Source: Monoplex corrugatus
Lineage: Eukaryota; Mollusca; Gastropoda; Littorinimorpha; Ranellidae
Direction: 5' to 3'
DNA length: 64,000 bases
Assembly (NCBI GenBank): GCA_030674185.1
Contig: CM060312.1
Location: 35,039,362 to 35,103,361, forward strand
Positions 31,383-41,804 of this stretch are shown piece by piece. A model generated the notes under the pieces. That model saw nothing but the letters and a program-made list of their open reading frames with translations, ran no database searches and was not told the DNA's origin. A program made the translations under genes and the position numbers. How positions within the stretch are numbered: position 1 is the first letter of the stretch; each line of letters opens with the position of its first letter.

Positions 31383-31920
31383 CACGTGAGTGAGTGAGTT
31401 ACTTTGACTTTTGACTGGTTTCAGTGTCAATAGCACAGGATTTTTATTTTACTACAGCAACGAACGACTGACTCTCTTTTTCTTTTCACACTTAAAAAAC
31501 TTCAATCATTTTTGTCATTCTCTGTCTCTCCACACACTCACATACACCACGCTCGCGCGCGCACATGCACGCGCAAGCGCCCGCGCACACACACACACAC
31601 ACACAAGATGACGGGGAGGAGATGGGGAAATGAGAAAAGAATGAAGACCCCGACCAGCACCACTATTCTCTGATAAAACTTGTACATCACATCACGGCAA
31701 CTACCCTCCCATCCACCCTCTCTCTCTCTCGCTCGCTCGCTCGCTCGCGCATATGAAATTGTTATTACACTAATTGTCTATGTTTAGCAAATACAGATTA
31801 CGTGTAAATGTTATGCGTTTCTCGTCGTTTAATGCGTGAATGCTTCTTTCTTTCTTTGTTTCTTCGTCTGTTGCCCTTCCTAACCGCTCCAGCTTGATGT
31901 ATAAAGGTATGCACGATTTC
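31383..31920. other. No gene seen; GC-alternating and CT/GCTC tracts
   Basis: Short alternating GCGCGC and CA tract at 31550-31605 and CTCTCT/GCTC at 31720-31748. Otherwise unique. Confidence 0.5.
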
Positions 31921-31977
31921 TCATATGTGTGTGTGCGTTTGCACCCGTGTATGCGTGTGTTTGCACCCGTGTTGTGT

Positions 31978-32008
<31 letters not shown>

Positions 32009-32056
32009 TGTGTGTGTGTGTGTGTTGTGACGTGTATTGTGTGTGTGTGTTTGCAC

Positions 32057-32108
<52 letters not shown>

Positions 32109-32140
32109 ACCCGTGTGTGTGTATGTGTGTGTGTGTGACA
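31921..32140. repeat. (GT)n microsatellite with TTTGCACCCGTGT interruptions
   Basis: The GT tracts are broken four times by TTTGCACCCGTG, suggesting a compound higher-order repeat. Confidence 0.9.
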
Positions 32141-32184
32141 GCTGACTGCTGACACAACTGGCCTTCCAGCTGACACAACTGGCC
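32141..32184. repeat. 21-bp tandem duplication
   Basis: GCTGACACAACTGGCCTTC occurs twice (about 32150 and 32169), just left of the SINE copy. Confidence 0.8.
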
Positions 32185-32341
32185 TTCTTACTGTTCCATC
32201 TTAACATCATTGTTGTTCTGGTAGTGTCAGTATAGGATTAGATAAGTCCACCTTCCCGTGCTTCCTTGGGACGGTTATCCCCGTCTGCCATATCACCTGA
32301 GCTGGGTGTCGACGTAAAAACTGAACCAAATCAATCAAAAA
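32185..32341 (+). mobile_element. tRNA-derived SINE, copy 2 (5' truncated)
   Basis: Matches the body and tail of the SINE at 28.6 kb: TGTTCCATCTTAACATCATT, GTGTCAGTATAGGATTAGAT, GGTTATCCCCGTCTGCCATA, GTCGACGTAAAAAC, ending TCAATCAAAAAA. The tRNA-like head is absent. Substitutions of roughly 8-10% relative to copy 1. Confidence 0.85.
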
Positions 32342-32925
32342 ATCATAGGGTCTTGCCTTCTTCTCAAGACTATGACGCAAAATTTACATAGGGTTCGATC
32401 GAACACTTTCGGAAGAAAGTGGCTCTCGTATATAAAATGGAAATTGAGGCGTGATAATATGATCTCTTTACATATTCTGCAACATTAAAATGCTTGTTCT
32501 CTCTTTAACATTGTAATATGACTGCGTTTCAAAGAACACGTGTAGGTTCCTTGTAAAAGTACTGATGGCTTTCTTTCTGAAGTTTTAGTCTGGATATGTG
32601 ATTGTAACTATACTCTGCCAATTACGTATATTTCTTTTAATCAATAAAAACAAAACGGTGGGCGAAGAAACATTTTTCCTTCATACTTCTTTTTACCTTT
32701 TCTTTAACAATGTTGTTTTGCACATACCATCGAGCACGAATTTTAAACTGAAGAAAGGACGCCACAGTCGGGTGGAACCAATAATTCATAGTACAGAGTA
32801 TATAAAATATCCTAGCTGACACAACTCAGTTCGTGGAGCTAGCAGTCAGTATAAACTGGGTAAATGATATTAACACTTTCCCATGACCATGCAGAACTAG
32901 GAATTACTATTAAAGATCTCTTGCT
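32342..32925. other. No gene seen
   Basis: AT-rich unique sequence without recognisable frames. Confidence 0.4.
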
Positions 32926-32929
32926 GACA

Positions 32930-33094
32930 TACTGACACCGTTCCCACAGGGTGCCAGTACTATGAAGGAGGTACCCACCTCCTCTCTCTCTCTCTATCTG
33001 ATATAGCTTCCCATCACTAAACAGGAACAGGTACCCATCTCAAGCTGAGGGAACAACGGTTGAGTGTTCAAGCCAAGGCACGAACCCACGCTAT
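32930..33094 (-). repeat. Dispersed family D, copy with B-box-like sequence
   Basis: The minus strand reads GCGTGGGTTCGTGCCTTGGC (B-box-like), then CCCTCAGCTTGAGATGGGTA and CCTGTTCCTGTTTAGTGATGG, related to the 11.0 kb copy. It directly abuts the family A copy at 33.1 kb. Confidence 0.5.
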
Positions 33095-33359
33095 TCGTGT
33101 TACTGTTAGTTCTGTTTAAAGCCCAGCCGACTGCGTAGAGACATATCAGGGCTATAACCGTTTCAAACCATACTAAAAACTTCAACAGGAAAAAAAAAAA
33201 AAAAGGGGGGGGGGGTGAGAAAATTAAGCACTCATGTCAATGTATTTGCGCACATAACCTAAGGAGATGCCCCTGACGTTGACCACTCCGTCCAATTTAT
33301 ACCACAGGAATTTAAAAAAAACAGACCTGAATACAAATTTAAACATAACTAAGGGCACT

Positions 33360-33416
<57 letters not shown>

Positions 33417-33893
33417 CATATAATAACGGGCCTAAATTACCTAAAATTGCTTTCGCACATCTTATTTCCCTAGAGCCAAAAATGCACTTCAAACATGCAT
33501 CCAATTATCGATCCTAAGAGAAAAAATGCACTTCAAACATGCATCCAATTATCGATCCTAAGAGAAAGTACGTAAGACTTTATCGAACACATACAGGTAA
33601 ATTGACCAGCAAGGCAGAAAATGATAGGAAGAAATGACAGAAAGCAAAGGAGGAAGGAAGAAATAAAGAGAGTGACAGAAAATAAGAAATTTCTAGCACA
33701 GAATTTCCATAAGGTAGTGATACTATTTACACTGAAAGCCCCTGGCATCCCCATGGGGGTAGGAATCCATGCATCAATCCATCTGGCAACCATGTTTGAT
33801 AAAACAGCCCCTTCCTACCAGTCTACTCAGGCTTACAACCAACGCTTTTGAGCCAGGAGCAAGCGCTCTAACCGCTACACAACTACGTCCCCA
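33095..33893 (-). mobile_element. Dispersed retroelement family A, longest copy, tRNA-like head
   Basis: On the minus strand it begins GGGGACGTAGTTGTGTAGCG, then GTTAGAGCGCTTGCTCCTGG (33893-33854), which resembles the 5' half of a tRNA-Ala-type sequence with an A-box. GGTTGTAAGCC could be a decayed B-box. The body of about 700 bp continues to the constant end CAGTCGGCTGGGCTTTAAAC (33128-33109). A CA/TA expansion occurs at 33359-33415 where the other copies have a short ACACC segment, and a 43-bp piece (AAAAATGCACTTCAAACATG...) is duplicated at 33477-33562. At about 800 bp it is long for a SINE. Confidence 0.6.
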
Positions 33894-34360
33894 ACATGGT
33901 CAAAAGCCTTCTACAAACAGCTGCAAAATCCTCGAATACCCCGATATAGTCTGTTTACAGACATACAAACATTACAACATCACATCTGTATCAACCTTCC
34001 CTCCAACAAGAAAAACTGGGGTGTAGACTTCCAGTAAACAAAAAAATCAACCACTAGGTAATCGAAGACAAATGAATGTTTACCACACTCAACGCAAACG
34101 AGGTGAGAGCCCCACTTGATTTATATCTCCCTTCCTTTCTTCTTTTTCCTTTTCTTTTGTAAACGGCGGGGTAAACTTGCCCCAACTGACGTATTCCTAC
34201 ATTTACGTAATTTCCCTTGACACCCGTCAAAACAACACTGACGTCATAGGTCTTCTGAGACCGCCTACTAGACGCCAGAAAGCAGAAAATCACCCTATGA
34301 ATATGGCGAAACCTGCCATGTCGTCATGTTGCACACGAAACTAAGTCTTCGACCACTGGT
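33894..34360. other. No gene seen
   Basis: Unique sequence. A TGACGTCA palindrome (CRE-like) occurs at 34239-34246, but there is no gene nearby to give it meaning. Confidence 0.4.
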
Positions 34361-34525
34361 TTAACTCTTTGACTCCTGCACCCTGTCTACCAACGGCAAA
34401 AACTTCACCCTGGGGGAAGCTGGTGGATACGCTGAGGGAGTCAGAGAATTCAGGTTTTACTTTGCTAGCATGGTTTGCGACAATGCAGGATGCTGATGGA
34501 TGGGGTGCGGGAATAAAAGGGTTAA
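34361..34525. mobile_element. TTAA-flanked foldback element (MITE-like), 157 bp
   Basis: TTAA at 34361-34364 and 34522-34525 flank an element beginning CTCTTTGACTCCTGCACCC and ending GGGGTGCGGGAATAAAAGGG. The ends are inverted repeats over about 28 bp, with mismatches. The interior repeats the same motif in opposite orientations (AAAAACTTCACCC; GTGGATACGCTGAGGGAGTC). Confidence 0.7.
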
Positions 34526-34552
34526 ATTATCTATTGGAGAGGCGGCGGGAAG

Positions 34553-34770
<218 letters not shown>

Positions 34771-36400
34771 ATTAGTGCACAGACAGAGTGGTGCAGAGTA
34801 TTGTGATATTATATTGTGTGTACTACGCTGTGAGGTATTTGCAGTGTGCGTGCGTTGGGTTCTCTGTGCTGTGCGTCGCAATCGCACGCACGAGTGTGTA
34901 GGTACATTAGTATACTGTCTGTCTGTCTTTCTGTATGTCTGTCTGTCTCTGTCTCTTTCTCTCTGTCTCTGTCTTTCTCTACCTAGCTAGCTATCTATCT
35001 CTCACGCACGCATGTATACAAAACAAACAAACAAACAAACACACCTCAAGTGCAAGCGAAAAACGACAGAACAAACTTCTAGGTACATATATCATAGTAA
35101 ACAACAACAACAACAGACGAGTAAACAGCCAAGTCTTGAGGACAGCTAAACATTCTCACGGCTTGGTCATGCAAAATGTATAATTTGCAAGCTGCTAAGG
35201 GGACAGAGAGAGAGAAAGGCGATTGTTATTTCACTTCGAGTATGGTTAAAACTCAATCAGCCGGCAAAATACATCGGTAAACAAAAAGAGAACTGATTTT
35301 GTTTTCTCTCTCTCTGCTCTCTCTCTCTCCTCTTACTCTCGTCTCTCTCTCATCTCGTCTCTCTCTCGCTCTGGTGTGGTGTGTCGTTTGAATCAATACG
35401 TTTTTTAATTCCTCTTTAAGATAATTCATTTTCCACTGTCGTCTACAATGCAAAGTGGATGCAAAATACCTTTTAACCGCTCATGTAGACTGCAAGGGAT
35501 CTTTGCTCTTGTCTTAGTCTTACATTAATGGACAATATGATGAGCACGCAATTGCTCTCTTCTCTCTCTCTATCTCTTCTCGTCCTCTCTCTTTCTCCTC
35601 TGCTCTCTCTCTCATGCTTAATTTAAAGACAACTTACGTCGAACTATATAGGCCTAATGAAATAAAATGAACAGATTATTTAAAATGATTAGAACTTTAT
35701 GTTTGTGATTTGCTTGCCATTGGTTTACGTGATGGTAAAACCGAACCTATAATGCGTGACGTAACACAAAATAGGATAACTGCATTTCTTAATCTGTTGC
35801 TCTTTACTAAAACGAACTCAGAATGAAATTAATACCGTCAAAATATCACAGTGTCTTTTGACATAATTTTTACCATGTCAGCACGTAAAAAACGCTTTGT
35901 TCAATTGACATCATGACCATTGAAAACTGAGTACTATTACGTCACAGATTTAACTACAATATGTAGATGTTGTTTGTTTGTTTTTTTCCTAGAAGATTGC
36001 CTGTATGTCATAAATGTACCTAAACCTCCTCCTCATTTCCCCGCCCCCACAACAACTGGTCACCCTTTCTCTCTAGAACGTTATGCCTATACATGAAAAA
36101 AATATTCAAATTTATTTTCGTGTCTGTTATTGTAGAAAAAAATCCCCTTTTAAAGGGAGATATTGTACTAGTATGTAACAATCTCTCCAGACCCTTTTCG
36201 GGTCTGGTGTGTGCTCTGTGTGGAGATGAGTGCTGCGTGCGTGTGTGTGTCTGCGCGCGCGCTGTCCATTTTCTTGGGTCTGCTTGGTATATAGATCAGA
36301 TAACAGATGCATGTGTTTTGTGTGTGTGTGTTGTGTGCTCGGCCTGCGTGCGTGCGTTGTGAGTTGTGTGTGTGAGCGTCTGTCTGTCTGTCTGTGTGTG
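34771..36400. other. No gene seen; several CT/CTGT tracts
   Basis: CTGT/CTCT tracts at 34918-34985, CT-rich blocks at 35305-35370 and 35555-35615, GT-rich stretches at 36235-36400. Sequence 35620-36230 is AT-rich, unique and without recognised coding. Confidence 0.5.
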
Positions 36401-36575
36401 GTGGATAGGGTGAGGGAGTGAAAGGGTTAAGTTTTTGCATCGCTATCATGGCTGATACTGCAGGATGTTAGCGAACAGGGTGAGGAAGAGAAAGGGTTAA
36501 TCCTTTCACCACCTCACCCCCTCTATCAGCTTCCTGCACGACTGGAGCTTGTGGAGTGAGGGAGAAGCAGGGTAA
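36401..36575. repeat. CCCTTTGA-type foldback repeat units, rearranged
   Basis: GTGGATAGGGTGAGGGAGTG, AAAGGGTTAAGTTTTTGCAT, then GAACAGGGTGAGGAAGAGAA, AGGGTTAATCCTTTCACC, then the inverted unit CCTCACCCCCTCTATCAGCT, TCCTGCA. The order differs from the intact elements at 34.4 and 39.4 kb. Confidence 0.65.
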
Positions 36576-36949
36576 AAACATACCATACCAAGGCACAAGA
36601 AATACACAAACAGGCAGATACACAAGCATTCCAAGAGAAAATAGCGTATGTAGACTTAGTGGTGTGACCGAAGGTGAACTTGATTTCCCGGATAATTGTA
36701 TTTGATACAAAACAACGACACAGAAACACGAAAAAGATTTAGGAAAACTACATACCTTCAACAACTGACTGCTCTAAATCCAAGTGACTTACTTTAAGGA
36801 AGATAGTTTGCTGATACATACTAGAAATTGCCTATAACTACCTGTATATATATATGAAGATAGTTTGCAGGTACATACTACAGATTGTCTATAACTACCT
36901 GTATTTTGGAAAAACTGAAAGTCTTTGTCACTCGTTTGTTTATGTTTAC
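36576..36949. other. No gene seen; 57-bp duplication
   Basis: 36799-36910 contains two copies of GAAGATAGTTTGCTGATACA, TACTAGAAATTGCCTATAAC, TACCTGTAT with a few differences, separated by a TATATA tract. Confidence 0.6.
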
Positions 36950-37048
36950 ACTGATGACGGTGACGATGGTAATGGGGATGGTGGTGGTGATGATGATGAT
37001 GGTGGTGATGGTGGTTGTGATGATGATGATGATGATGATGATGATGAC

Positions 37049-37080
<32 letters not shown>

Positions 37081-37105
37081 CGACGACGACGACGACGACG
37101 TGAAA
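36950..37105. repeat. (GAT)n / (GAC)n microsatellite
   Basis: Imperfect GATGGTGGT then GATGAT and finally GACGAC units. It encodes acidic poly-Asp in one frame, which is not evidence of a gene. Confidence 0.95.
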
Positions 37106-37617
37106 AATGAAATCAGAGACTGCTGAAATCGCTGACTGTCTTGTCAACCGATTATAACCAATCTATGTCACAGTCGTATCCTGGGTTCCTACGGCGTTCC
37201 TACGGCAAATGAATGTGTTCCCAGTTCTACATCACACAAAGATCAGGCTTTCTCCCCTCCTTCCGACCAATGTTTTCTCGGATAAGTGTATCCACGTTGT
37301 ATTGACTGTGTGTCCCATACTGTGCAGGCGCTACGTTGCTGCATAGTCTGCGTACCCAGTCCTCAGTGGGTACCTGTCATGTAAGCAGTCAAACTCGTTT
37401 TCGAGGGTATGCATGTTGGGCATTTTCAAGTGATTGGTAGAGCGCGTGTTAGTCTGTTGTACAGGTGTCATGTGACGTGTACGGGAGGATAACTGCACAT
37501 GACCAGACTCGAACAAAAATTCCGCACAAAAACTGTTCAGTTGTTGTTGTTTTTCAATCAAAATACGGTCTGTAGCATGCGTGCATAGTAGGTGTATCAT
37601 GTATGGGAATGTATATT
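37106..37617. other. No gene seen
   Basis: Unique sequence. 37355-37385 (ACCCAGTCCTCAGTGGGTACCTG) may be a short family D remnant. Confidence 0.4.
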
Positions 37618-37661
<44 letters not shown>

Positions 37662-37691
37662 ATATATGTACATACACACACATACATGCAT

Positions 37692-37789
<98 letters not shown>

Positions 37790-37790
37790 G
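37618..37790. repeat. (GT)n-(CA)n self-complementary microsatellite
   Basis: About 40 bp of GT, then GTACATATATGTACATAC and CATACATGCATGTACAC, then about 95 bp of CA. The two halves are reverse complements, so the locus can extrude a hairpin. Confidence 0.9.
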
Positions 37791-37930
37791 AAGGGAGCTG
37801 AGAAACTAACAAGTCCACGGGTAAACTTGTTGATCTATTGGACTGGAAAAGTCTACACCCTTTACATCAGCAGACACTATCCAGGCAGAGTCAAATTCAC
37901 ACTTTTCGACTGAAGTTCCGATGATCTAAG

Positions 37931-39660
37931 CATATCTGTCATGAGAACTACCTTAAACTTCCTTGGCTATTACATCTGTCATGAGAACTACCTTAAACTT
38001 CCTTGGCTATCACATGTCATGAGAACTACCTTAAACTTCCTTGGCTATTACATCTGTCATGAGAACTACCTTAAACTTCCTTGGCTATCACATCTGTCAT
38101 GAGAACTACCTTAAACTTCCTTGGCTATCACATCTGTCATGAGAACTACCTTAAACTTCCTTGGCTATTACATCTGTCATGAGAACTACCTTAAACTTCC
38201 TTGGCTATCACATCTGTCATGAGAACTACCTTAAACTTCCTTGGCTATTACATCTGTCATGAGAACTACCTTAAACTTCCTTGGCTATTACATCTGTCAT
38301 GAGAACTACCTTAAACTTCCTTGGCTATCACATCTGTCATGAGAACTACCTTAAACTTCCTTGGCTATCACATCTGTCATGAGAACTACCTTAAACTTCC
38401 TTGGCTATTACATCTGTCATGAGAACTACCTTAAACTTCCTTGGCTATCACATCTGTCATGAGAACTACCTTAAACTTCCTTGGCTATTACATATGTCAT
38501 GAGAACTACCTTAAACTTCCTTGGCTATCACATCTGTCATGAGAACTACCTTAAACTTCCTTGGCTATTACATCTGTCATGAGAACTAATTAAACTACCT
38601 TGGCTATTACATCTGTCATGAGAACTAATTAAACTACCTTGGCTATTACATCTGTCATGAGAACTAATTAAACTACCTTGGCTATTACATCTGTCATGAG
38701 AATTAATTAAACTACCTTGGCCATCACATCTGTCATAAGAACTAATCAAACTGCCTTGGCTATCACATCTGTCATAAGAACTAATCAAACTGCCTTGGCT
38801 ATCACATCTGTCATGAGAATTAATTAAACTACCTTGGCTATCACATGTCATGAAAACTACCTTAAACTTCCTTGGCTATCACATGTCATGAAAACTACCT
38901 TAAACTTCCTTGGCTATCACATGTCATGAAAACTACCTTAAACTTCCTTGGCTATCACATGTCATGAGAACTACCTTAAACTTTCTTGGCTATCACATCC
39001 GTCATGAGAACTACCTTAAACTTTCTAGGCTATCACATGTCATGAGAACTACCTTAAACTTCCTTGGCTATTACATCTGTCATGAGAACTACCTTAAACT
39101 TTCTTGGCTATCACATCCATCATGAGAACTACCTTAAACTTTCTTGGCTATCACATCCATCATGAGAACTACCTTAAACTTTCTTGGCTATCACATCCGT
39201 CATGAGAACTACCTTAAACTTTCTTGGCTATCACATGTCATGAGAACTAATTAAACTTTCTTGGCTATCACATGTCATGAGAACTACCTTAAACTTTCTT
39301 GGCTATCACATGTCATGAGAACTACCTTAAACTTTCTTGGCTATCACATCCGTCATGAGAACTAATTAAACTTCCTTGGCAATTGCACCTGTCATGAAAA
39401 CTAACTAAATTTAACCCTTTGACTCCTGCACTCTATCCATCAACTGCAAAAACTTAGCCCTTTGACTCCCTCATCCTATACGCCAGCTTCCAGCAGGAAG
39501 CTGGTGGATAGGGTGACGGAGTCAAAGAGTTAGGTTTTTGCTTTGCTGGCATGATTGGCAATGCAGGATGCTGGTGAGCAGGGTTCAGGATTCAAAGGAT
39601 TTAACTTCCTTGGCTATCGCATCTGTCTTGAGAACTAACTTAAACTTCCTTGACTATCGC
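37931..39660. repeat. 40-bp minisatellite, about 38 copies
   Basis: Unit CATCTGTCATGAGAACTACC, TTAAACTTCCTTGGCTATTA. Left copies are nearly identical and differ at a TTA/TCA position. Right copies have variants (TAATTAAACTACC, GTCATGAAAAC, TTTCTTGGC, CATCCGTC). Each typical unit contains one TTAA. A foldback element is inserted at 39415-39600, and the last units resume at 39601. 40 bp is not a codon multiple, so frames rotate. Confidence 0.95.
39411..39604. mobile_element. TTAA-flanked foldback element inserted in the 40-bp minisatellite
   Basis: TTAA at 39411-39414 and 39601-39604 bracket 186 bp that begins CCCTTTGACTCCTGCACTCT and ends GGGTTCAGGATTCAAAGGAT. Minisatellite sequence (ACTAACTAAA | CTTCCTTGGC) lies on both sides. 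The intact minisatellite unit has a single TTAA at this position, so one TTAA was duplicated. The interior holds a second nested inverted pair (CCCTTTGACTCCCTCATCC / GGTGACGGAGTCAAAGAG around CAGCTTCCAGCAGGAAGCTG). No coding capacity, so it is non-autonomous. Confidence 0.85.
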
Positions 39661-39896
39661 GATATAAAACTTAAAAGAGTAAGGCCTCGCATGAAACGCA
39701 CGAACTCGAACCACACCAAGGCACGTCTAATGGGAGAAACAGCAAAACAGCAGCCAAAGTGTACATTAATCTTTTTACAAGAGACCAAAGCCAGGAATCT
39801 CTCAGCCTCCCATGGGGACTTGGGTTTCCAGACAACCCTGACAGTCGCCTTCTTTCTGGTGGCGGCTTCAATCGATCTGTACAATTTTAACCCTTC
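39661..39896. other. No gene seen
   Basis: Unique sequence between two TTAA-flanked elements. The open frames here do not resemble known domains. Confidence 0.4.
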
Positions 39897-39956
39897 CATT
39901 CCCTCGTCCTTTCCCGCAGGAAGCTGCGTGATAGGGTGAGTCAGGGAGAGGGTTAA
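39897..39956. mobile_element. Minimal TTAA-flanked palindrome (52 bp)
   Basis: TTAA (39897-39900), CCCTTCCATTCCCTCGTCC, a short loop with GCAGGAAGCTGC, then ATAGGGTGAGTCAGGGAGAG and GGTTAA. A compact relative of the foldback elements at 34.4 and 39.4 kb. Confidence 0.55.
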
Positions 39957-40449
39957 TGCTTTTGGGACATCTTGGATAACGGGAAAAGGGAGGAAAAGAT
40001 GGTGGTGGCTGTGAGAGCTGTGGGGGAGTGGATCATCCTTCTCTCTAGTTGGCACCCGTCGCTCCATCTCTCTACCTTCACTCCTGAAGGGGTTGGGGGG
40101 TACATTATAAAAAATAAAAAAAAGATATAAAATAAAAGCAGTACCATATCATGCTCGAGAGTGAGGTGGTAGAGACCCCAACTTTTCTAAAAGCCAGTAT
40201 CATTATAAAGGCGGATGCCAGTATCATTATCAGGGCGGCGCACGCCACTTCTTCCTCCCTGCTTTACCAAACTCAGAACAGGGTCAGGAATTCATTCAAA
40301 GCTGGGCAGACCTGAGGTTAACACATATAAAGTTGTTCTTGAGTCAGACCCGATTCCGTGCTGTTAGACTGGAAGATAGGACCAGATTTCCTTCAAGACG
40401 ATAATAAACCATGTCACCTCTTATCTGGTATGCCAAGCAGACCTCAAGA
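39957..40449. other. No gene seen; family D relative on minus strand at 40150-40320
   Basis: The minus strand of 40150-40320 carries TTTGGTAAAGCAGGGAGGAA, then GATAATGATACTGGCATCCG and GGGGTCTCTACCACCTCACT, shared with the 63.8 kb copy. A 27-bp piece (GCCAGTATCATTATAAAGGC/CAGTATCATTATCAGGGC) is duplicated inside. Confidence 0.45.
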
Positions 40450-40457
40450 AAAGGACA

Positions 40458-40786
40458 ACACACACGCATACGCGCGCACGCACGCGCGCACACACACATA
40501 CACACACACACGCACGCACGCACACACACACACACATAAACACAAACACATACACACAAGACAACGCAACGCACGCACACACACACACACACACACTCAC
40601 AAATAACGCGCACGCATGCACACACACGCGCGCGCGCGCACACACACACACACACACAACGCGTGCGAGCACACACACACACACACACAACACACACACA
40701 CAACACAACGCGCGTACACACACACACACACACACACACACAACACAACGCGCGTACACACACACACATACAACACAACGCGCGTG

Positions 40787-40862
<76 letters not shown>
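40458..40862. repeat. (CA)n/(CGCA)n microsatellite complex, about 400 bp
   Basis: CA tracts interrupted by GCGCGCG, ACGCAACGC and repeated AACACAACGCGCGT(A/G)C elements; the last recurs three times at 40699-40790. Confidence 0.97.
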
Positions 40863-40863
<1 letters not shown>

Positions 40864-41094
40864 AGCGCGTACGTGAGTAAGAAGTCCATTACAAAGGTGG
40901 CTACGGAGACGAAGAAAGAGGCTGAGGAAATGGGCAAGAGATAGGACAAGACAAAACTACGGCATGACTGACAGATTACATACAATACCACGACGAGAGG
41001 AGATAAAAAAAGAAAAAGAGGAACGAAGATAAGACTGATAATAGGTCTAACAGTTTAAAGGACAGAAGAGCTTAAAATAAATTGTAGTCCGATG
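40863..41094. other. No gene seen
   Basis: Purine-rich unique sequence. Confidence 0.4.
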
Positions 41095-41803
41095 ACAGAA
41101 GGGTTCTTAATGTCGTCTGCAGATAGAAGGATTTTTTAACAAACTACAGTTCTCAGACAGAAGGGTTTTTAATAAACGGCAGGCTGCAAACAGAAGAATT
41201 TTTAATAAACTGCAGGCTGCAAACAGAAGGATTTTTCGATAAACTGCAATCTGCAGACAAGGAATTTTAATAAACTGCAGGCTGCAAACAGAAGGGTTTT
41301 TAATAAACTGCAGTTCTCAGACAGAAGTGTTTTTTTTTTTAATAAACTGTCGCTTGCAGACAGAAGTGTTTTTAACAAACTGCAGTCTTTAGACAGAAGG
41401 GTTCTTAATAAACTGTCGTCTGCAGATAGAAGGGGTTTTGATAAACTGCAGTTCTCAAATAGAAGGTTTTTGTTGTTGTTGTTGTTGTTGTTGTTTTGTT
41501 TGTTTGTTTGTTTTTGTTGTTTTTGTTTTGTTGTTGTTGTTGTTTTAGATAAACTGCAGGCTGTAGATAGAAGGGTTTTCAATAAACTGCAATTCCCAGA
41601 AAGAAAAGTTTTTAATAAACTTCAGGCTACAGACAGAAGGAGTTTTCATACACTGCAGTCTGCAGGCAGAAGGTTTTCTATTTTTTAAACTGCATTTTTC
41701 AGACAGAAGGATTGTTGATAAACTACAGGCTGCACACAGAAGGATTTTTATCAAACTGCAGCCTGCAAAAAGAAGGGTTTTTAATAAACTGCAGATCTCA
41801 GAC
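41095..41803. repeat. 33/34-bp minisatellite, left block
   Basis: Diverged units AATAAACTGCAGTCTGCAG, ACAGAAGGGTTTTT with many variants. A (GTT)n/(TTTG)n tract interrupts at 41467-41545. The same repeat resumes at about 45490 on the other side of the LINE. Confidence 0.9.
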
Positions 41804-41804
41804 T

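Noticed and set aside
33833..33893. Functional tRNA-Ala gene on the minus strand
   Set aside because: The D-arm-like half is fair, but the anticodon and T arms do not fold. Read as a retroelement head.
34239..34246. CRE site TGACGTCA as promoter
   Set aside because: A single 8-bp match without a gene or other promoter elements.
36854..37126. Acidic poly-Asp protein
   Set aside because: Translation of a (GAT)n/(GAC)n microsatellite.
37931..39660. CRISPR array with 40-bp repeats
   Set aside because: Repeats are head to tail without unique spacers, and the genome is eukaryotic. It is a minisatellite.
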